Shown: positions 9,500 through 19,112 of the stretch, piece by piece
How positions within the stretch are numbered: the first letter of the stretch is position 1
Layout of the letters: the number at the start of each line of letters is the position of its first letter
Assembly: GCA_965230635.1 (NCBI GenBank)
Contig: CBDDLJ010000010.1
Span: 124,001-188,000 of the forward strand
Source of the DNA: CBDDLJ01 sp965230635
GTDB lineage: Bacteria; Pseudomonadota; Gammaproteobacteria; UBA1113
Direction of reading: 5' to 3'
DNA: 64,000 bases
The notes under the pieces: generated by a model
Database searches by the model: none
The model's input: the letters and a program-made list of their open reading frames with translations, nothing else
What the model was told of the DNA's origin: nothing
Position numbers and translations under genes: made by a program

Positions 9500-9997
9500 G
9501 TGTCAAAGGTGCCTGATGAGATTGAACATTTATTGCGCGAAGCAGTTGTAGGCCAGGGATTTGACTATGTGGGCTGTGAATATTTTCAGCAGCCGCGAGG
9601 CGTGTTGTTGCGGGTGTATATTGAGAAAGCCTCTACAAATGAATCAATCTCAGTAGAGGAGTGCGCGCGAGTGAGTCGGCAGCTGCAAGCATTGCTGACA
9701 GTGGAAGAAACGTTAACTCAAGCGTATACATTGGAAGTGTCATCGCCGGGTTTAGAGCGGCCATTGTTTCGGTTAGAGCATTATTTGCGCTTTTTAGGAA
9801 AAAAGGTTCGCATAAAGTTGCATCATGAGGAGCATGGGCGAAAAAAATTTGTTGGTAATTTAATTGCCGCGGATGAACACGAAGTGACGGTAGAAGTGGA
9901 TGGACAGAGATATGCTTTATCTATGCTAAGTATCGATAAAGCAAAATTGGTAGTAGATTTTGATGTTATTCCTCGTGGCGGTACGAGGAAAAAATGA
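9500..9997 (+). CDS. rimP: Ribosome maturation factor RimP
   Basis: 165 residues, close to the family length of about 150. RimP assists 30S subunit maturation in the cytoplasm. The core YTLEVSSPGLERPL, followed by a basic KKVRIKL strand, is the RimP signature; a C-terminal SH3-like half follows. The start is GTG with a GGAGATG ribosome site about 10 bases upstream; no in-frame ATG fits. It opens the conserved rimP-nusA-infB cluster. Confidence 0.97.
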   Translation: MSKVPDEIEHLLREAVVGQGFDYVGCEYFQQPRGVLLRVYIEKASTNESISVEECARVSRQLQALLTVEETLTQAYTLEVSSPGLERPLFRLEHYLRFLGKKVRIKLHHEEHGRKKFVGNLIAADEHEVTVEVDGQRYALSMLSIDKAKLVVDFDVIPRGGTRKK

Positions 9998-10060
9998 GTG
10001 AAAGAGGCTTTGAGCTGTTCTTTCGGGTGAGTGAATTAAAGGTTACTGATAGGGTAAACC

Positions 10061-11560
10061 ATGAAAAAAAGTGAACTATTAGCATTAGTTGAGTCTTTGT
10101 CTCTTACAAAAGGCATTGATAAAGAACTTGTTTTTCAGGCAATGGAAGCCGCATTAGCCATGACGACCCGTAAGCGTCATGGTAATAAGTATGATGTGCG
10201 CGTAGCTGTAAATAGAAAAACGGGAGAATATGAAACATTTAAACAGCGTACGGTTGTTGAAGATGAAAATTTTGATGAGCTAGTGCCCGACAGTCAACTT
10301 AAGCTATCAGAAGCAAAAGAGTTAAAGCTAGATGTAGCCGTTGAAGATACCTACGAAGAATCAATGGAATCGATAGAATTTGGTCGAATTGATGCACAAA
10401 CGTGGAAGCAAGTTTTTATTGGCGAAGTGCGTAGAGCGGAACGAATTAATATTGTTGAAAAATATAAAGAAAAACTGGGTACTTTAGTTAGCGGTATTGT
10501 GAAAAAAGTAACCCGTGACCACATTATGATTGATTTAAGTAATAATGTAGAAGCAATACTGTATCGCAGTGAAACCATTAGTGGTGAAGCATTTCGTATG
10601 AATGACCGTGTGCGGGCTTATTTATATGATGTGCACTTTGAAGCTCGCGGCCCTCAATTATTTGTTAGTCGGATTCGCCCTGAAATGCTAATTGAATTAT
10701 TCCGTATGGAAGTGCCCGAAATTGGCGAGCAAGTCATTGAAATTAAAAGCGCTGCGCGTGATCCAGGTGCTCGGTCTAAAATTGCGGTTAAAACGAATGA
10801 TGGTCGTATTGATCCTATCGGAGCATGTGTTGGTATGCGTGGCTCGCGTGTACAAGCAGTCTCTAATGAATTAAGTGGCGAGAGGATTGATATTATTTTA
10901 TGGGATGATAATCCAGCGCAATTAGTTGTTAACGCGATGGCACCAGCCGAAGTGGAATCGATTGTTGTCGATGAAGATTCTCATTCTATTGATGTTGCTG
11001 TTAATCAAGATAATTATGCACAAGCGATAGGTCGCAGTGGGCAGAATGTTAGATTGGCTAGTGAGCTATCGGGTTGGGAATTGAATGTCATGACGGCAGA
11101 GGAGGCTGAACAGAAATCAGCAGTAGAAATTGAAAACACCTGTAATACCTTTATGGAACTTTTAGATATCGATGAAGAAATTGCCAAATTGATGGTGCAT
11201 GAAGGATTTACTAGCGTTGAGGAAATTGCCTATGTGCCACTAGAGGAGTTACTTGATATTGAAGGCCTAGACGAGGAAACAGTAGAAGAGTTGCGTAATC
11301 GAGCAAAAGATCACATGTTGACAAAAGCATTAGCTGATCAAGAGGAAGAAATATCAGCGAATGAACCAGCTGAAGATTTATTATCAATGCGTGGTATGAC
11401 AACGGAATTGGCGTATAAACTTGCTGAAAAAGGCATTAGAACCATGGAAGATTTGGCTGAAATGGCAGTGGATGATGTCATGGATGTAGAAGGTTTAAAT
11501 GAAGAAAAAGCAGCAGAATTAATAATGACTGCTCGTGAACCGTGGTTTAACGAAGATTAA
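10061..11560 (+). CDS. nusA: Transcription termination/antitermination factor NusA
   Basis: 499 residues, the usual long gammaproteobacterial form. Domains in order: an N-terminal RNA polymerase-binding domain (1-130), S1 (about 135-200), two KH domains (about 230-345, with DPIGACVGMRGSRVQAV and AIGRSGQNVRLAS), and two acidic helix-hairpin-helix repeats at the C-terminus (about 365-499). It binds RNA polymerase and nascent RNA and modulates pausing and termination. The ATG lies 63 bases after rimP and 13 bases before infB starts. Confidence 0.98.
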   Translation: MKKSELLALVESLSLTKGIDKELVFQAMEAALAMTTRKRHGNKYDVRVAVNRKTGEYETFKQRTVVEDENFDELVPDSQLKLSEAKELKLDVAVEDTYEESMESIEFGRIDAQTWKQVFIGEVRRAERINIVEKYKEKLGTLVSGIVKKVTRDHIMIDLSNNVEAILYRSETISGEAFRMNDRVRAYLYDVHFEARGPQLFVSRIRPEMLIELFRMEVPEIGEQVIEIKSAARDPGARSKIAVKTNDGRIDPIGACVGMRGSRVQAVSNELSGERIDIILWDDNPAQLVVNAMAPAEVESIVVDEDSHSIDVAVNQDNYAQAIGRSGQNVRLASELSGWELNVMTAEEAEQKSAVEIENTCNTFMELLDIDEEIAKLMVHEGFTSVEEIAYVPLEELLDIEGLDEETVEELRNRAKDHMLTKALADQEEEISANEPAEDLLSMRGMTTELAYKLAEKGIRTMEDLAEMAVDDVMDVEGLNEEKAAELIMTAREPWFNED

Positions 11561-11573
11561 TTGAGGTGGCGCT

Positions 11574-14090
11574 ATGGCAGCACCGATGACAGTAGAAAAG
11601 TTAGCACAAGTATTGCGTACCCCAGCAGAAAAGCTGATAGAACAGTGTAAGCAAATGGGTTGGGAAGATGTTAGCGCAAAATCTGAGATCGATAAGGCTC
11701 GCAAAGAGCAGTTGTTAACGTTTTTAAAATCAGCTCGTTCTGGTAGTGAGTTAAGTAGCAAGCCGAAAACGGTTACGTTGCGTCGGAAGAAAGTAGAAAG
11801 TCAAAAATTAAAAACAGCTGGCAAAAAAAATGTTGATGTCGTTGTTAAAAAGAGCCGTCGCTATGTTCATAAGCTATCACCTGAGGTTGTACCAGAGAAA
11901 CAAGAAGAAGAAAAGCAAGTCATTGAGAACGTTGATGAGCAAATAACAGAGACTGCAGAAAAAGCAGTTGATGACGTAAGAGCGCCTGAGAAAGAAGGTA
12001 TTGTTCAGGAAAACGTTACTCAGGAAGATACTGTTGCAGAGGCAGATGAATCAGCTGATAAGCCAGTAGAAGAGCACGCTGAGCCTTTAGTATTAGACGG
12101 TGATTTAAATGAAAAGGATAAAGCAGGAAAAGGTAAAAAAGCAAAACGAAAAGAAGCCAGTAAAAAGCATGAAAAAAGCATAGATGGTAAGAAAGTCCGC
12201 GGGAAGAAAGGGATACGATCCAATATTATTGATGATAGAGAATTATCAATACCTAGGCATGCAAAAAAGCGATCGGCAAAAGTGCAAAAAGCGACATCAA
12301 TGTTGCAGCAAGAATTTGAAAAGCCAACAGCTCCTGTTGTAAAAAATGTCACTATTCCAGAATCGATTACTGTCGCTGAGCTAGCACAGAAAATGTCTAT
12401 CAAAGCATCAGCGGTTATAAAAAAACTGATGGAACTTGGTGCAATGGTAACCATCAATCAAGTGATTGATCAAGATACCGCACTATTAGTTGTCGAAGAG
12501 ATGGGGCATATTGCTACAGCAGTCAAAGAAACAGAAGTTGAAGAAACGTTATTAGGCGAATACTCGAAAAGTGCAGTTAAATTGCCGAGATCACCTGTTG
12601 TGACTATTATGGGGCATGTTGATCATGGGAAAACATCATTACTGGATTATATAAGACGAACAAAAGTGACGGCTGGGGAAGCAGGCGGGATTACCCAACA
12701 TATTGGTGCTTATCGTGTGGAAACCCCTAAAGGTCCTATTACCTTCCTTGATACACCTGGCCATGAAGCTTTTACTGCAATGCGAGCGCGTGGAGCGAAG
12801 TCAACCGATATTGTGATATTGGTTGTTGCTGCCGATGATGGTGTTATGCCACAAACGAAAGAGGCGATTCAGCACGCGAAAGCCGCTGGAGTGCCTATTA
12901 TTGTTGCAGTTAATAAAATGGATAAAGAAAATGTTGATCCAGAGCGGGTAAAAAATGAATTATCTGCCTATGAAGTCATTCCAGAAGAGTGGGGAGGCGA
13001 TACTATCTTTGTACCAATTTCAGCAAAAGTTGGAACAGGTATTGATTCGTTGCTAGAAGCTGTTTTATTACAAGCAGAAGTACTTGAGTTGTTAGCTGAA
13101 GTTGATGGTCCTGCAAAAGGTGTTGTTATAGAGTCTCGATTAGATAAAGGGCGAGGGCCTGTGGCAACATTATTAATCCAATCAGGCACTTTGAACAAAG
13201 GTGATATTATTTTAACAGGATTAGAATATGGCCGTATTCGTGCTTTATTAGATGAACATGGACACCACTTGAATAAAGTCGGTCCTTCTACCCCAGTTGA
13301 AGTGTTGGGTCTATCAGGTATCCCCTCTGCAGGTGATGATGTCATTACGGTAAAAAATGAAAGAAAAGCAAGAGAGGTTGCTTTATTTCGACAAGGTAAA
13401 TACCGTGAAGTAAGGTTAGCAAAGCAACAAGCAGCAAAACTAGAGAACTTGTTTGATCGCATGGGATCAGAGCAAGTTAGCAATTTAAATGTTGTTTTAA
13501 AAGCTGATATGCAAGGATCAGTCGAAGCTATTGCAGAAGCTTTACATAAGCTTTCTGGGGAAGAAGTGCGCGTTGGTATTATTGCCAGCGGTATTGGTGG
13601 TATTACTGCATCAGATATTAATTTAGCATTGGCGTCTAGTGCTATAGTGATTGGATTTAATGTTAGAGCGGATGCAGGTGCACGTCAATTGGTTGAATCT
13701 GAAGGAGTTGACCTGCGTTATTACAGCATCATTTATGATGTTGTCAGCGATGTCAAGCAAGCACTATCGGGTATGTTATTGCCAGAGAAAAAAGAAAACA
13801 TTCTTGGCTTGGCCGAAGTTCGTGAGGTTTTTCGTTCGCCAAAGATTGGTGCGGTTGCTGGTTGCATGGTAATTGATGGAGTAGTAAAGCGTAATAAATC
13901 AATTCGAGTCTTGCGCGATAATGTTGTTATATATGAAGGTGAATTGGAATCATTACGCCGTTTTAAAGAAGATCTTAACGAAGTGAAGAATGGATATGAA
14001 TGTGGTATTGGTGTAAAAAATTATAATGATGTTAAAGTCGGTGACCAAATTGAAGTATTTGAAACAGTAGAAGTAGCACGTCAGCTTTAA
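11574..14090 (+). CDS. infB: Translation initiation factor IF-2
   Basis: 838 residues. An N-terminal IF2N domain (about 1-50) is followed by a long Lys/Glu-rich linker (about 80-255), a second IF2N-like segment (about 265-310) and the GTPase core from about 340 with GHVDHGKTSLLDYI, FLDTPGHEAFTAMR and NKMDK; domains II, III and the fMet-tRNA-binding C-domain complete it. It places initiator tRNA on the ribosome, and that tRNA gene heads this same operon. The start follows TGAGGTGG. The reverse-strand frames here are shadows of the charged linker. Confidence 0.98.
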   Translation: MAAPMTVEKLAQVLRTPAEKLIEQCKQMGWEDVSAKSEIDKARKEQLLTFLKSARSGSELSSKPKTVTLRRKKVESQKLKTAGKKNVDVVVKKSRRYVHKLSPEVVPEKQEEEKQVIENVDEQITETAEKAVDDVRAPEKEGIVQENVTQEDTVAEADESADKPVEEHAEPLVLDGDLNEKDKAGKGKKAKRKEASKKHEKSIDGKKVRGKKGIRSNIIDDRELSIPRHAKKRSAKVQKATSMLQQEFEKPTAPVVKNVTIPESITVAELAQKMSIKASAVIKKLMELGAMVTINQVIDQDTALLVVEEMGHIATAVKETEVEETLLGEYSKSAVKLPRSPVVTIMGHVDHGKTSLLDYIRRTKVTAGEAGGITQHIGAYRVETPKGPITFLDTPGHEAFTAMRARGAKSTDIVILVVAADDGVMPQTKEAIQHAKAAGVPIIVAVNKMDKENVDPERVKNELSAYEVIPEEWGGDTIFVPISAKVGTGIDSLLEAVLLQAEVLELLAEVDGPAKGVVIESRLDKGRGPVATLLIQSGTLNKGDIILTGLEYGRIRALLDEHGHHLNKVGPSTPVEVLGLSGIPSAGDDVITVKNERKAREVALFRQGKYREVRLAKQQAAKLENLFDRMGSEQVSNLNVVLKADMQGSVEAIAEALHKLSGEEVRVGIIASGIGGITASDINLALASSAIVIGFNVRADAGARQLVESEGVDLRYYSIIYDVVSDVKQALSGMLLPEKKENILGLAEVREVFRSPKIGAVAGCMVIDGVVKRNKSIRVLRDNVVIYEGELESLRRFKEDLNEVKNGYECGIGVKNYNDVKVGDQIEVFETVEVARQL

Positions 14091-14108
14091 TGACCAATTA
14101 AGGTTAAT

Positions 14109-14486
14109 ATGAGAAGTTTTAAGCGTACCGATAGGCTTGATGAATTAATTCAGCGTGAATTATCACAATTAATCAAAGATAAAATGAACGATCCTCGCTT
14201 GGGTTTAGTGACCGTGGTAAAAGTGAAGGTTAGCCGTGATTTAGCTTATGCTAAAGTTTATGTCAGCACATTAGGTGATGAAAAAGCCAATGAAGAGCTA
14301 GTCTTAGTATTAAGTCGTGCAGCAGGTTATTTACGGACACTGTTAGCTCAGCGTATTCAAATTCGTTCTGTTCCAACATTGCAGTTTATATTTGATGACT
14401 CACAATTACATAGCAATCGTATTAGTCAGCTATTAAAAGATTTGCCAATCAGTGATGAGTCTCCACAGGAAAAGCCTGAGGAATAA
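14109..14486 (+). CDS. rbfA: 30S ribosome-binding factor RbfA
   Basis: 125 residues, normal length. The KH-like RbfA fold is recognisable from RTDRLDELIQRELSQLI, the DPRLGLVTVVKVKVSRDLAYAKVYVS block and the C-terminal RSVPTLQFIFDDS motif. It acts in late 30S maturation and cold adaptation. It sits 18 bases after infB and 5 bases before truB, in the standard operon order. Confidence 0.98.
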   Translation: MRSFKRTDRLDELIQRELSQLIKDKMNDPRLGLVTVVKVKVSRDLAYAKVYVSTLGDEKANEELVLVLSRAAGYLRTLLAQRIQIRSVPTLQFIFDDSQLHSNRISQLLKDLPISDESPQEKPEE

Positions 14487-14491
14487 TCATT

Positions 14492-15409
14492 GTGCCAACT
14501 CGAGAGTTCAATAACATAGAGGGTCTCTTGTTATTAGACAAAGCAGCAGGAGATAGTTCAAATAAGGCGCTGCAACAAGTGAAAGCTTTATTTGGTGTGA
14601 AAAAAGCTGGTCATACTGGCACATTAGATCCTTTCGCTTCAGGATTACTACCTATTTGTCTTGGTCAAGCAACAAAATTTTCACATTTTTTATTAGCGTC
14701 TAAAAAAAGTTACCTAGTGACTATGCAGTTGGGAGCCACCTCAACGACAGGCGATGTAGAAGGTGAAATAACAGCAACGGATATCAAGCAACTGCCAACA
14801 GACGATACTATCAATACAGTCTTAAAATCATTTCATGGTGAAATTGAGCAAATTCCGCCACAGTTTTCAGCAATAAAAGTGCAGGGGCAGCGGGCTTATA
14901 AGTTAGCAAGACAAGGTATTACTGTCTCAATGCCGTCACGTCGAGTAACTATTGATAAAATAGTCTTACAACAGTGCAATGGTGCTTTAGTAGAGTTAGC
15001 AGTTGAGTGTAGTAAAGGTACATATATCCGTACATTAGTTGCGGATATTGGTAAACGCCTTCATTGTGGTGCTTATGCAACCGCTTTGCGTCGACTCAGT
15101 GTCGGGTCTTTACCCACAACTCAACTTACTTTTTCACAGCTAGAGCGAATTAAGCAAGAGCAGGGATTATCTGGTTTGCAGCGCTATATTTTGCCTATAA
15201 CAGCCATGTTAATAGATTTATCTGAAGTGATAGTTAGTGAACAGCAGGCGAGAGATTTATTTCATGGAAAAATTATTCAGCACGGGGAGCAATATACAGA
15301 GCCCAAATTGGTCAAAGTTTCATCAGATAAATGGGGGTTTATGGGTATTGCCCAAGCTAGTGCAGGCATGCTAAGGCCAAAACGTTTGTTATCTGCCCCA
15401 ATTGAGTGA
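14492..15409 (+). CDS. truB: tRNA pseudouridine(55) synthase TruB
   Basis: 305 residues. The catalytic aspartate lies in the motif GHTGTLDPFASGLLP (about residue 48). The family blocks GLLLLDKAAG, IPPQFSAIKVQGQRAY and SKGTYIRTLVADIG are all present, and a PUA-like C-terminus follows. It modifies U55 in the T-loop of tRNAs. It uses a GTG start, with GAGG in the end of rbfA as ribosome site. Confidence 0.98.
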   Translation: MPTREFNNIEGLLLLDKAAGDSSNKALQQVKALFGVKKAGHTGTLDPFASGLLPICLGQATKFSHFLLASKKSYLVTMQLGATSTTGDVEGEITATDIKQLPTDDTINTVLKSFHGEIEQIPPQFSAIKVQGQRAYKLARQGITVSMPSRRVTIDKIVLQQCNGALVELAVECSKGTYIRTLVADIGKRLHCGAYATALRRLSVGSLPTTQLTFSQLERIKQEQGLSGLQRYILPITAMLIDLSEVIVSEQQARDLFHGKIIQHGEQYTEPKLVKVSSDKWGFMGIAQASAGMLRPKRLLSAPIE

Positions 15410-15446
15410 TTGTTTTGCAGTTTTTTCGAATTTTTTACTCAAAACC

Positions 15447-15475
15447 TGGTGTTATTTCTATTCCTAGAGTACAAT
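15447..15475 (+). promoter_or_regulatory. Possible promoter for rpsO-pnp
   Basis: A good -10 hexamer (TACAAT, 15470-15475) lies 37 bases before the rpsO start; the -35 region (TGGTGT) is poor. The rpsO-pnp pair has its own promoter in relatives, which makes the position plausible. Confidence 0.35.
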
Positions 15476-15512
15476 GTAGCCCAATTTTGTATCATTAATT
15501 TAGGAGAAGTGC

Positions 15513-15779
15513 ATGCTTTGTGCAGCAGAGAGAAAAACTGTTATTCAACAATTTCAACGCAGCCCCGCCGATGTCGGATCAACTGAAGTACAAATTGCTA
15601 TTTTGTCAGCGAAAATACGTGACTTACAGGGACATATTGCCATTCATAAGAAAGATTTGCATTCATTACGAGGTTTAATGAATTTTGTCCAACAACGTCG
15701 TTCTTTGTTGAAATATTTAAAGCGAAAAAATTTAGATTTATATCGAAAAATTGTTACCGATTTAAAAATTCGAGACTAA
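15513..15779 (+). CDS. rpsO: 30S ribosomal protein S15
   Basis: 88 residues, the normal length. The S15 signature is clear: DVGSTEVQIAILSAKI, LQGHIAIHKKDLHSLRGL and QQRRSLLKYLKRK. It binds the central domain of 16S rRNA early in 30S assembly. It has a strong AGGAGAA ribosome site. Its N-terminus (MLCAAER) is atypical, but no better start exists. It precedes pnp as in most gammaproteobacteria. Confidence 0.98.
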   Translation: MLCAAERKTVIQQFQRSPADVGSTEVQIAILSAKIRDLQGHIAIHKKDLHSLRGLMNFVQQRRSLLKYLKRKNLDLYRKIVTDLKIRD

Positions 15780-15865
15780 GTTTAATTCCAAGGGTTCGTT
15801 CAAGCTATCTTAGTATATGCGCTTGAGCGTTAGCTATTTAATTTTTATCAAAGGAAAACAAAATC

Positions 15866-17971
15866 GTGGACGATCCAATTAGAGTTAATTTTCAGTATGG
15901 GCATCATAATGTCACTATAGAAACCGGACGTATTGCTAGACAAGCGACAGCAGCTGTGCTTGTTGATATGGATGAGACAGTCGTTTTAGTGTCAGTTGTA
16001 GCAAAGCAAGAAGATGATGCCGATGCACGTGATTTTTTTCCTTTGACAGTCAATTATGAAGAAAAGAGTTATGCCGCCGGTAAAATTCCAGGTGGTTATT
16101 TCAAACGTGAAGGGCGTCCAACAGAAAAGGAAACATTGACATCACGCTTACTTGATAGACCGATTCGGCCGTTATTTCCTGAAGGATTTTTCAATGAAGT
16201 ACAAGTTACAGCAACTGTCATGTCTTTAAATCCTGAAGTTGATCCAGATATTCCCGCGATGTTAGGTGTGTCAGCTGCATTAGCATTATCTGGTGTACCA
16301 TTTGACGGGCCAATTGGTGGTGCAAGAGTCGGTTATATTGATAATACATTTGTCCTCAACCCAACAAGGACTCAATTAGAAACTTCACAGTTAGATTTAG
16401 TTGTTGCAGGAACGAGTCAAGCCATATTGATGGTTGAATCCGAAGCAAAAGAATTACCTGAAGAAACCATGCTAAAAGCGTTGGAATATGGCCATACTGA
16501 AATGCAAGTAGCTATTCGTGCAATTCAAGAATTAGCAAAGACCGCAGGAAAACCACGCTGGGATTGGCAAGCATTGCCGGTTGATCAGCGTTTGGTTGAT
16601 TTAGTGACAGGGGAATGTGAGACTGAATTATCTGCGGCGTATATGCTTCGTGAAAAGCAAGAGCGATATTTGCGAATCAGTCAATTAAAAGAAACAGTCC
16701 TTAATAAGCTTTGTCCTGATGAAGTAGATGAACCAGAATATTACCCAGATGAGGTTAAAAAAGTTTTCTCTAGAATAGAAAAGAAAATTGTTCGCCATCG
16801 CATTTTGAATAATGAGCCACGTATTGATGGAAGAGATACCAAGACAGTTCGTCCTATTACGATTGACATCGGTGTATTGCCGCGCGCGCACGGCTCAGCC
16901 TTGTTTACACGTGGAGAGACGCAAGCGCTTGTAGTGACTACTTTAGGCTCGGGGCGTGATGCACAATTAATTGATGCACTAGACGGTGAGTGGCGTGAAA
17001 ACTTTATGTTACATTATAATTTTCCTCCATATTGTGTCGGTGAATGTGGTATGAGTCGTGGTCCTAAACGTCGTGAAATTGGTCATGGGCGTTTAGCAAA
17101 ACGCGCAGTGCAACCGGTGTTTCCTAATGAAGAAGACAGTCCTTATGTTGTACGGGTTGTTTCTGAGATTACTGAATCCAATGGCTCTAGCTCTATGGCA
17201 TCGGTTTGTGGTACCAGTTTATCGTTGATGGATGCAGGTGTATCAATCAAAGCGCCGGTGGCTGGTATTGCCATGGGATTAGTTAAAAATGAAGATAAGT
17301 TTGCTGTATTGAGTGATATTCTGGGTGATGAAGATCACTTGGGAGATATGGATTTTAAAGTTGCGGGAACAGAAAAAGGTATTACTGCACTGCAAATGGA
17401 TATAAAAATCCAAGGGATTACAAAAGAAATTATGACAACGGCATTAGAGCAAGCACGCGAAGGACGCTTGCATATTCTTAGCGTTATGAATCAAGTAATT
17501 AGCCAGCCACGTGAGCAAGTATCCAACTTTGCACCACGCATTATTACTATGCAAATTAACAAGGACAAAATTCGTGATGTTATTGGCAAAGGTGGTGCAA
17601 CTATCCGTTCTATTATAGAGGAAACAGGTGTTGCAATTGATATTAACGATGAAGGTGTTGTTAATATTTCTTCTAGTGATCGAGAAGCTGCCGATCAAGC
17701 TGTTAAAAAAGTTGAATTGTTAACAGCTGATGTTGAGATTGGAAAAATTTATGAAGGTAAAGTCACTAAAATCTTAGATTTTGGTGCTTTTGTCAACTTG
17801 CTGCCAGGCAAAGATGGTCTAGTTCATATTTCACAAATATCAGAAGAGCGTATTGAAGATGTCAATGCAGTGCTTTCTGAAGGACAGGTTGTTCGAGTGA
17901 AAGTATTAGAAATTGATCGTCAAGGTAAAGTTCGTTTAAGCATGAAAGAAATGGATGTAATAGAAGCTTGA
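15866..17971 (+). CDS. pnp: Polyribonucleotide nucleotidyltransferase (PNPase)
   Basis: 701 residues, full length. Two RNase PH domains (about 10-140 and 310-455), a KH domain (about 555-610, IRDVIGKGGATIRSI) and an S1 domain (about 620-690) are in the standard order. The catalytic segment DEDHLGDMDFKVAGT is intact. It is a 3'-5' phosphorolytic exonuclease and usually a degradosome component. The start is GTG after an AAAGGAAAA ribosome site. The 86-base gap after rpsO may hold processing sites; I saw no clear hairpin. Confidence 0.98.
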   Translation: MDDPIRVNFQYGHHNVTIETGRIARQATAAVLVDMDETVVLVSVVAKQEDDADARDFFPLTVNYEEKSYAAGKIPGGYFKREGRPTEKETLTSRLLDRPIRPLFPEGFFNEVQVTATVMSLNPEVDPDIPAMLGVSAALALSGVPFDGPIGGARVGYIDNTFVLNPTRTQLETSQLDLVVAGTSQAILMVESEAKELPEETMLKALEYGHTEMQVAIRAIQELAKTAGKPRWDWQALPVDQRLVDLVTGECETELSAAYMLREKQERYLRISQLKETVLNKLCPDEVDEPEYYPDEVKKVFSRIEKKIVRHRILNNEPRIDGRDTKTVRPITIDIGVLPRAHGSALFTRGETQALVVTTLGSGRDAQLIDALDGEWRENFMLHYNFPPYCVGECGMSRGPKRREIGHGRLAKRAVQPVFPNEEDSPYVVRVVSEITESNGSSSMASVCGTSLSLMDAGVSIKAPVAGIAMGLVKNEDKFAVLSDILGDEDHLGDMDFKVAGTEKGITALQMDIKIQGITKEIMTTALEQAREGRLHILSVMNQVISQPREQVSNFAPRIITMQINKDKIRDVIGKGGATIRSIIEETGVAIDINDEGVVNISSSDREAADQAVKKVELLTADVEIGKIYEGKVTKILDFGAFVNLLPGKDGLVHISQISEERIEDVNAVLSEGQVVRVKVLEIDRQGKVRLSMKEMDVIEA

Positions 17972-18104
17972 TTTTATTACTAAGTCACTTTCCCCCCAAA
18001 ACGATTTGGCATTTGGCGAAAAAAATTATAACAGATATAATAATTAGTTAGTATAAAGCAAGTATAAAATAGGACTTATTTAAAAAAAAGCGGGAGCGGG
18101 TATT

Positions 18105-18607
18105 ATGCCATTTGTTGATGATTGCGATGTTAAAAAAATTACTGTTGAACAAATAAAAAAGGATATCAAGCGCTAATAGATCTTTTTCAGTCTATGCATG
18201 TTGAAGATTTATTTACTTTTCTCACTAAGAAAATAAGTGATTTATCTGATTTTATTTCTACTAAAATTAAAGGTTTTTCTGTTGCTCCGGCCAATGCACA
18301 AATTACAAAACTTGGCGATCTTTCTTTTTTCCATTTGCTTGTTAAAACTCCTGCTGATTTAAAAGTATTAAACCGTTTGCTTGATGATAACTCACAACTA
18401 AAAGAGCGCATAACAGCTGATTTCTTATGCGCTCAAATTAACTGTTCAGATAAATCATATCTCAATACGTCTATCCTCTATGATCTTTTTAAAAGTTTTG
18501 CTGGCATAGCAATTTTAAAGAAATTGTTTGATGCCAATTCAGAGCTAAAAGAGAGTATAATGGCTGATGCCTTGCTTTCTTCCACATATCATGTTTCTGT
18601 TTTCTAA
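18105..18607 (+). pseudogene. Truncated first copy of the helical-repeat family (copy A)
   Basis: This starts like a gene (GGGAGCGGG ribosome site, ATG at 18105) but the frame stops after 23 codons at 18176. The homologous sequence continues one base out of frame from 18177 (ALIDLFQSMHVEDLF). The segment GDLSFFHLLVKTPADLKVLNRLL matches the SFFHLLAK...LKGL block of the intact copy at 21373, and the repeat ELKESIMADALLSS matches its ELKxxITADxLF units. It ends abruptly (HVSVFY) where an IS remnant begins, so both frameshift and truncation have inactivated it. The function of the family is unknown. Confidence 0.75.
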
Positions 18608-18987
18608 TTGTAACTAGGCAGTTTAGGAAATGCTTGGTGTAAAAAACGCATCAAGTGACCGGTATAAAACGTTTTAAAATGTCGATACTCCGATGATTGA
18701 CAAGCGATAATGATGGTCATTATTTCGCTATCGCTGAGACAACATTTGGGCCCACGTTGCCCTTGCAAGCTAGGTGCGGGTAATAATTTTTGCTCTCTAT
18801 ACTGTGAAAACGCCTTGTAAAAATCATCAATTTTACAAAAAATAGAGGTGAGGGTGGTTGATATCCATGTTAATTTCTTTACTTGGATCGTAAAAAATTG
18901 CATAAGATATCATCAGCTTGCCCTAATTACAATAACCAACATTCATTAAAGTGTCGATTTATAACAACTTAAACTCCGAACTGGGGT
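18604..18987 (-). mobile_element. IS982-type insertion sequence remnant
   Basis: A 99-codon frame (18903-18604) resembles the N-terminus of IS982-family transposases: CKIDDFYKAF, then LSDSEIMTIIIACQSSEYRHF, FKTFY and a LHQAFPKLPSYN block. It stops where it meets the truncated copy A, so the catalytic DDE part is gone. The outer end is probably near 18987, where the minus strand begins ACCCCAGTTCGGAGTTTAAG, a plausible terminal repeat. A deletion joining IS and copy A explains the loss of both inner parts. The family assignment is from memory of the motif. Confidence 0.6.
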
Positions 18988-19023
18988 TCCAGCACTGTTT
19001 GTTTGCTTTCATTATCTGAATTG

Positions 19024-19052
19024 TTGCAAAGTTAAGCATTAGTTTGTATGAT
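19024..19052 (+). promoter_or_regulatory. Promoter of copy B, conserved in copy C
   Basis: TTGCAA and TATGAT hexamers are 17 bp apart. The same layout, TTGAAA-17-TATGAT, is found at 21284-21312 before copy C. The surrounding leader (about 18988-19115) is nearly identical to 21246-21375, with only scattered substitutions. Confidence 0.5.
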
Positions 19053-19112
19053 AATTAGCTAGGATGGAGCAAATATCAAATGTAATTCATTTTCAAAAAA
19101 GAGGATTTTATC

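Noticed and set aside
12020..12457. A 145-codon minus-strand frame inside infB
   Set aside because: It is the complement of the repetitive Lys/Glu-rich linker of IF-2, with no ribosome site; a compositional shadow.
12968..13483. A 171-codon minus-strand frame in infB
   Set aside because: Antisense to the conserved GTPase core, with low-complexity Ser/Thr/Pro content; no independent support.
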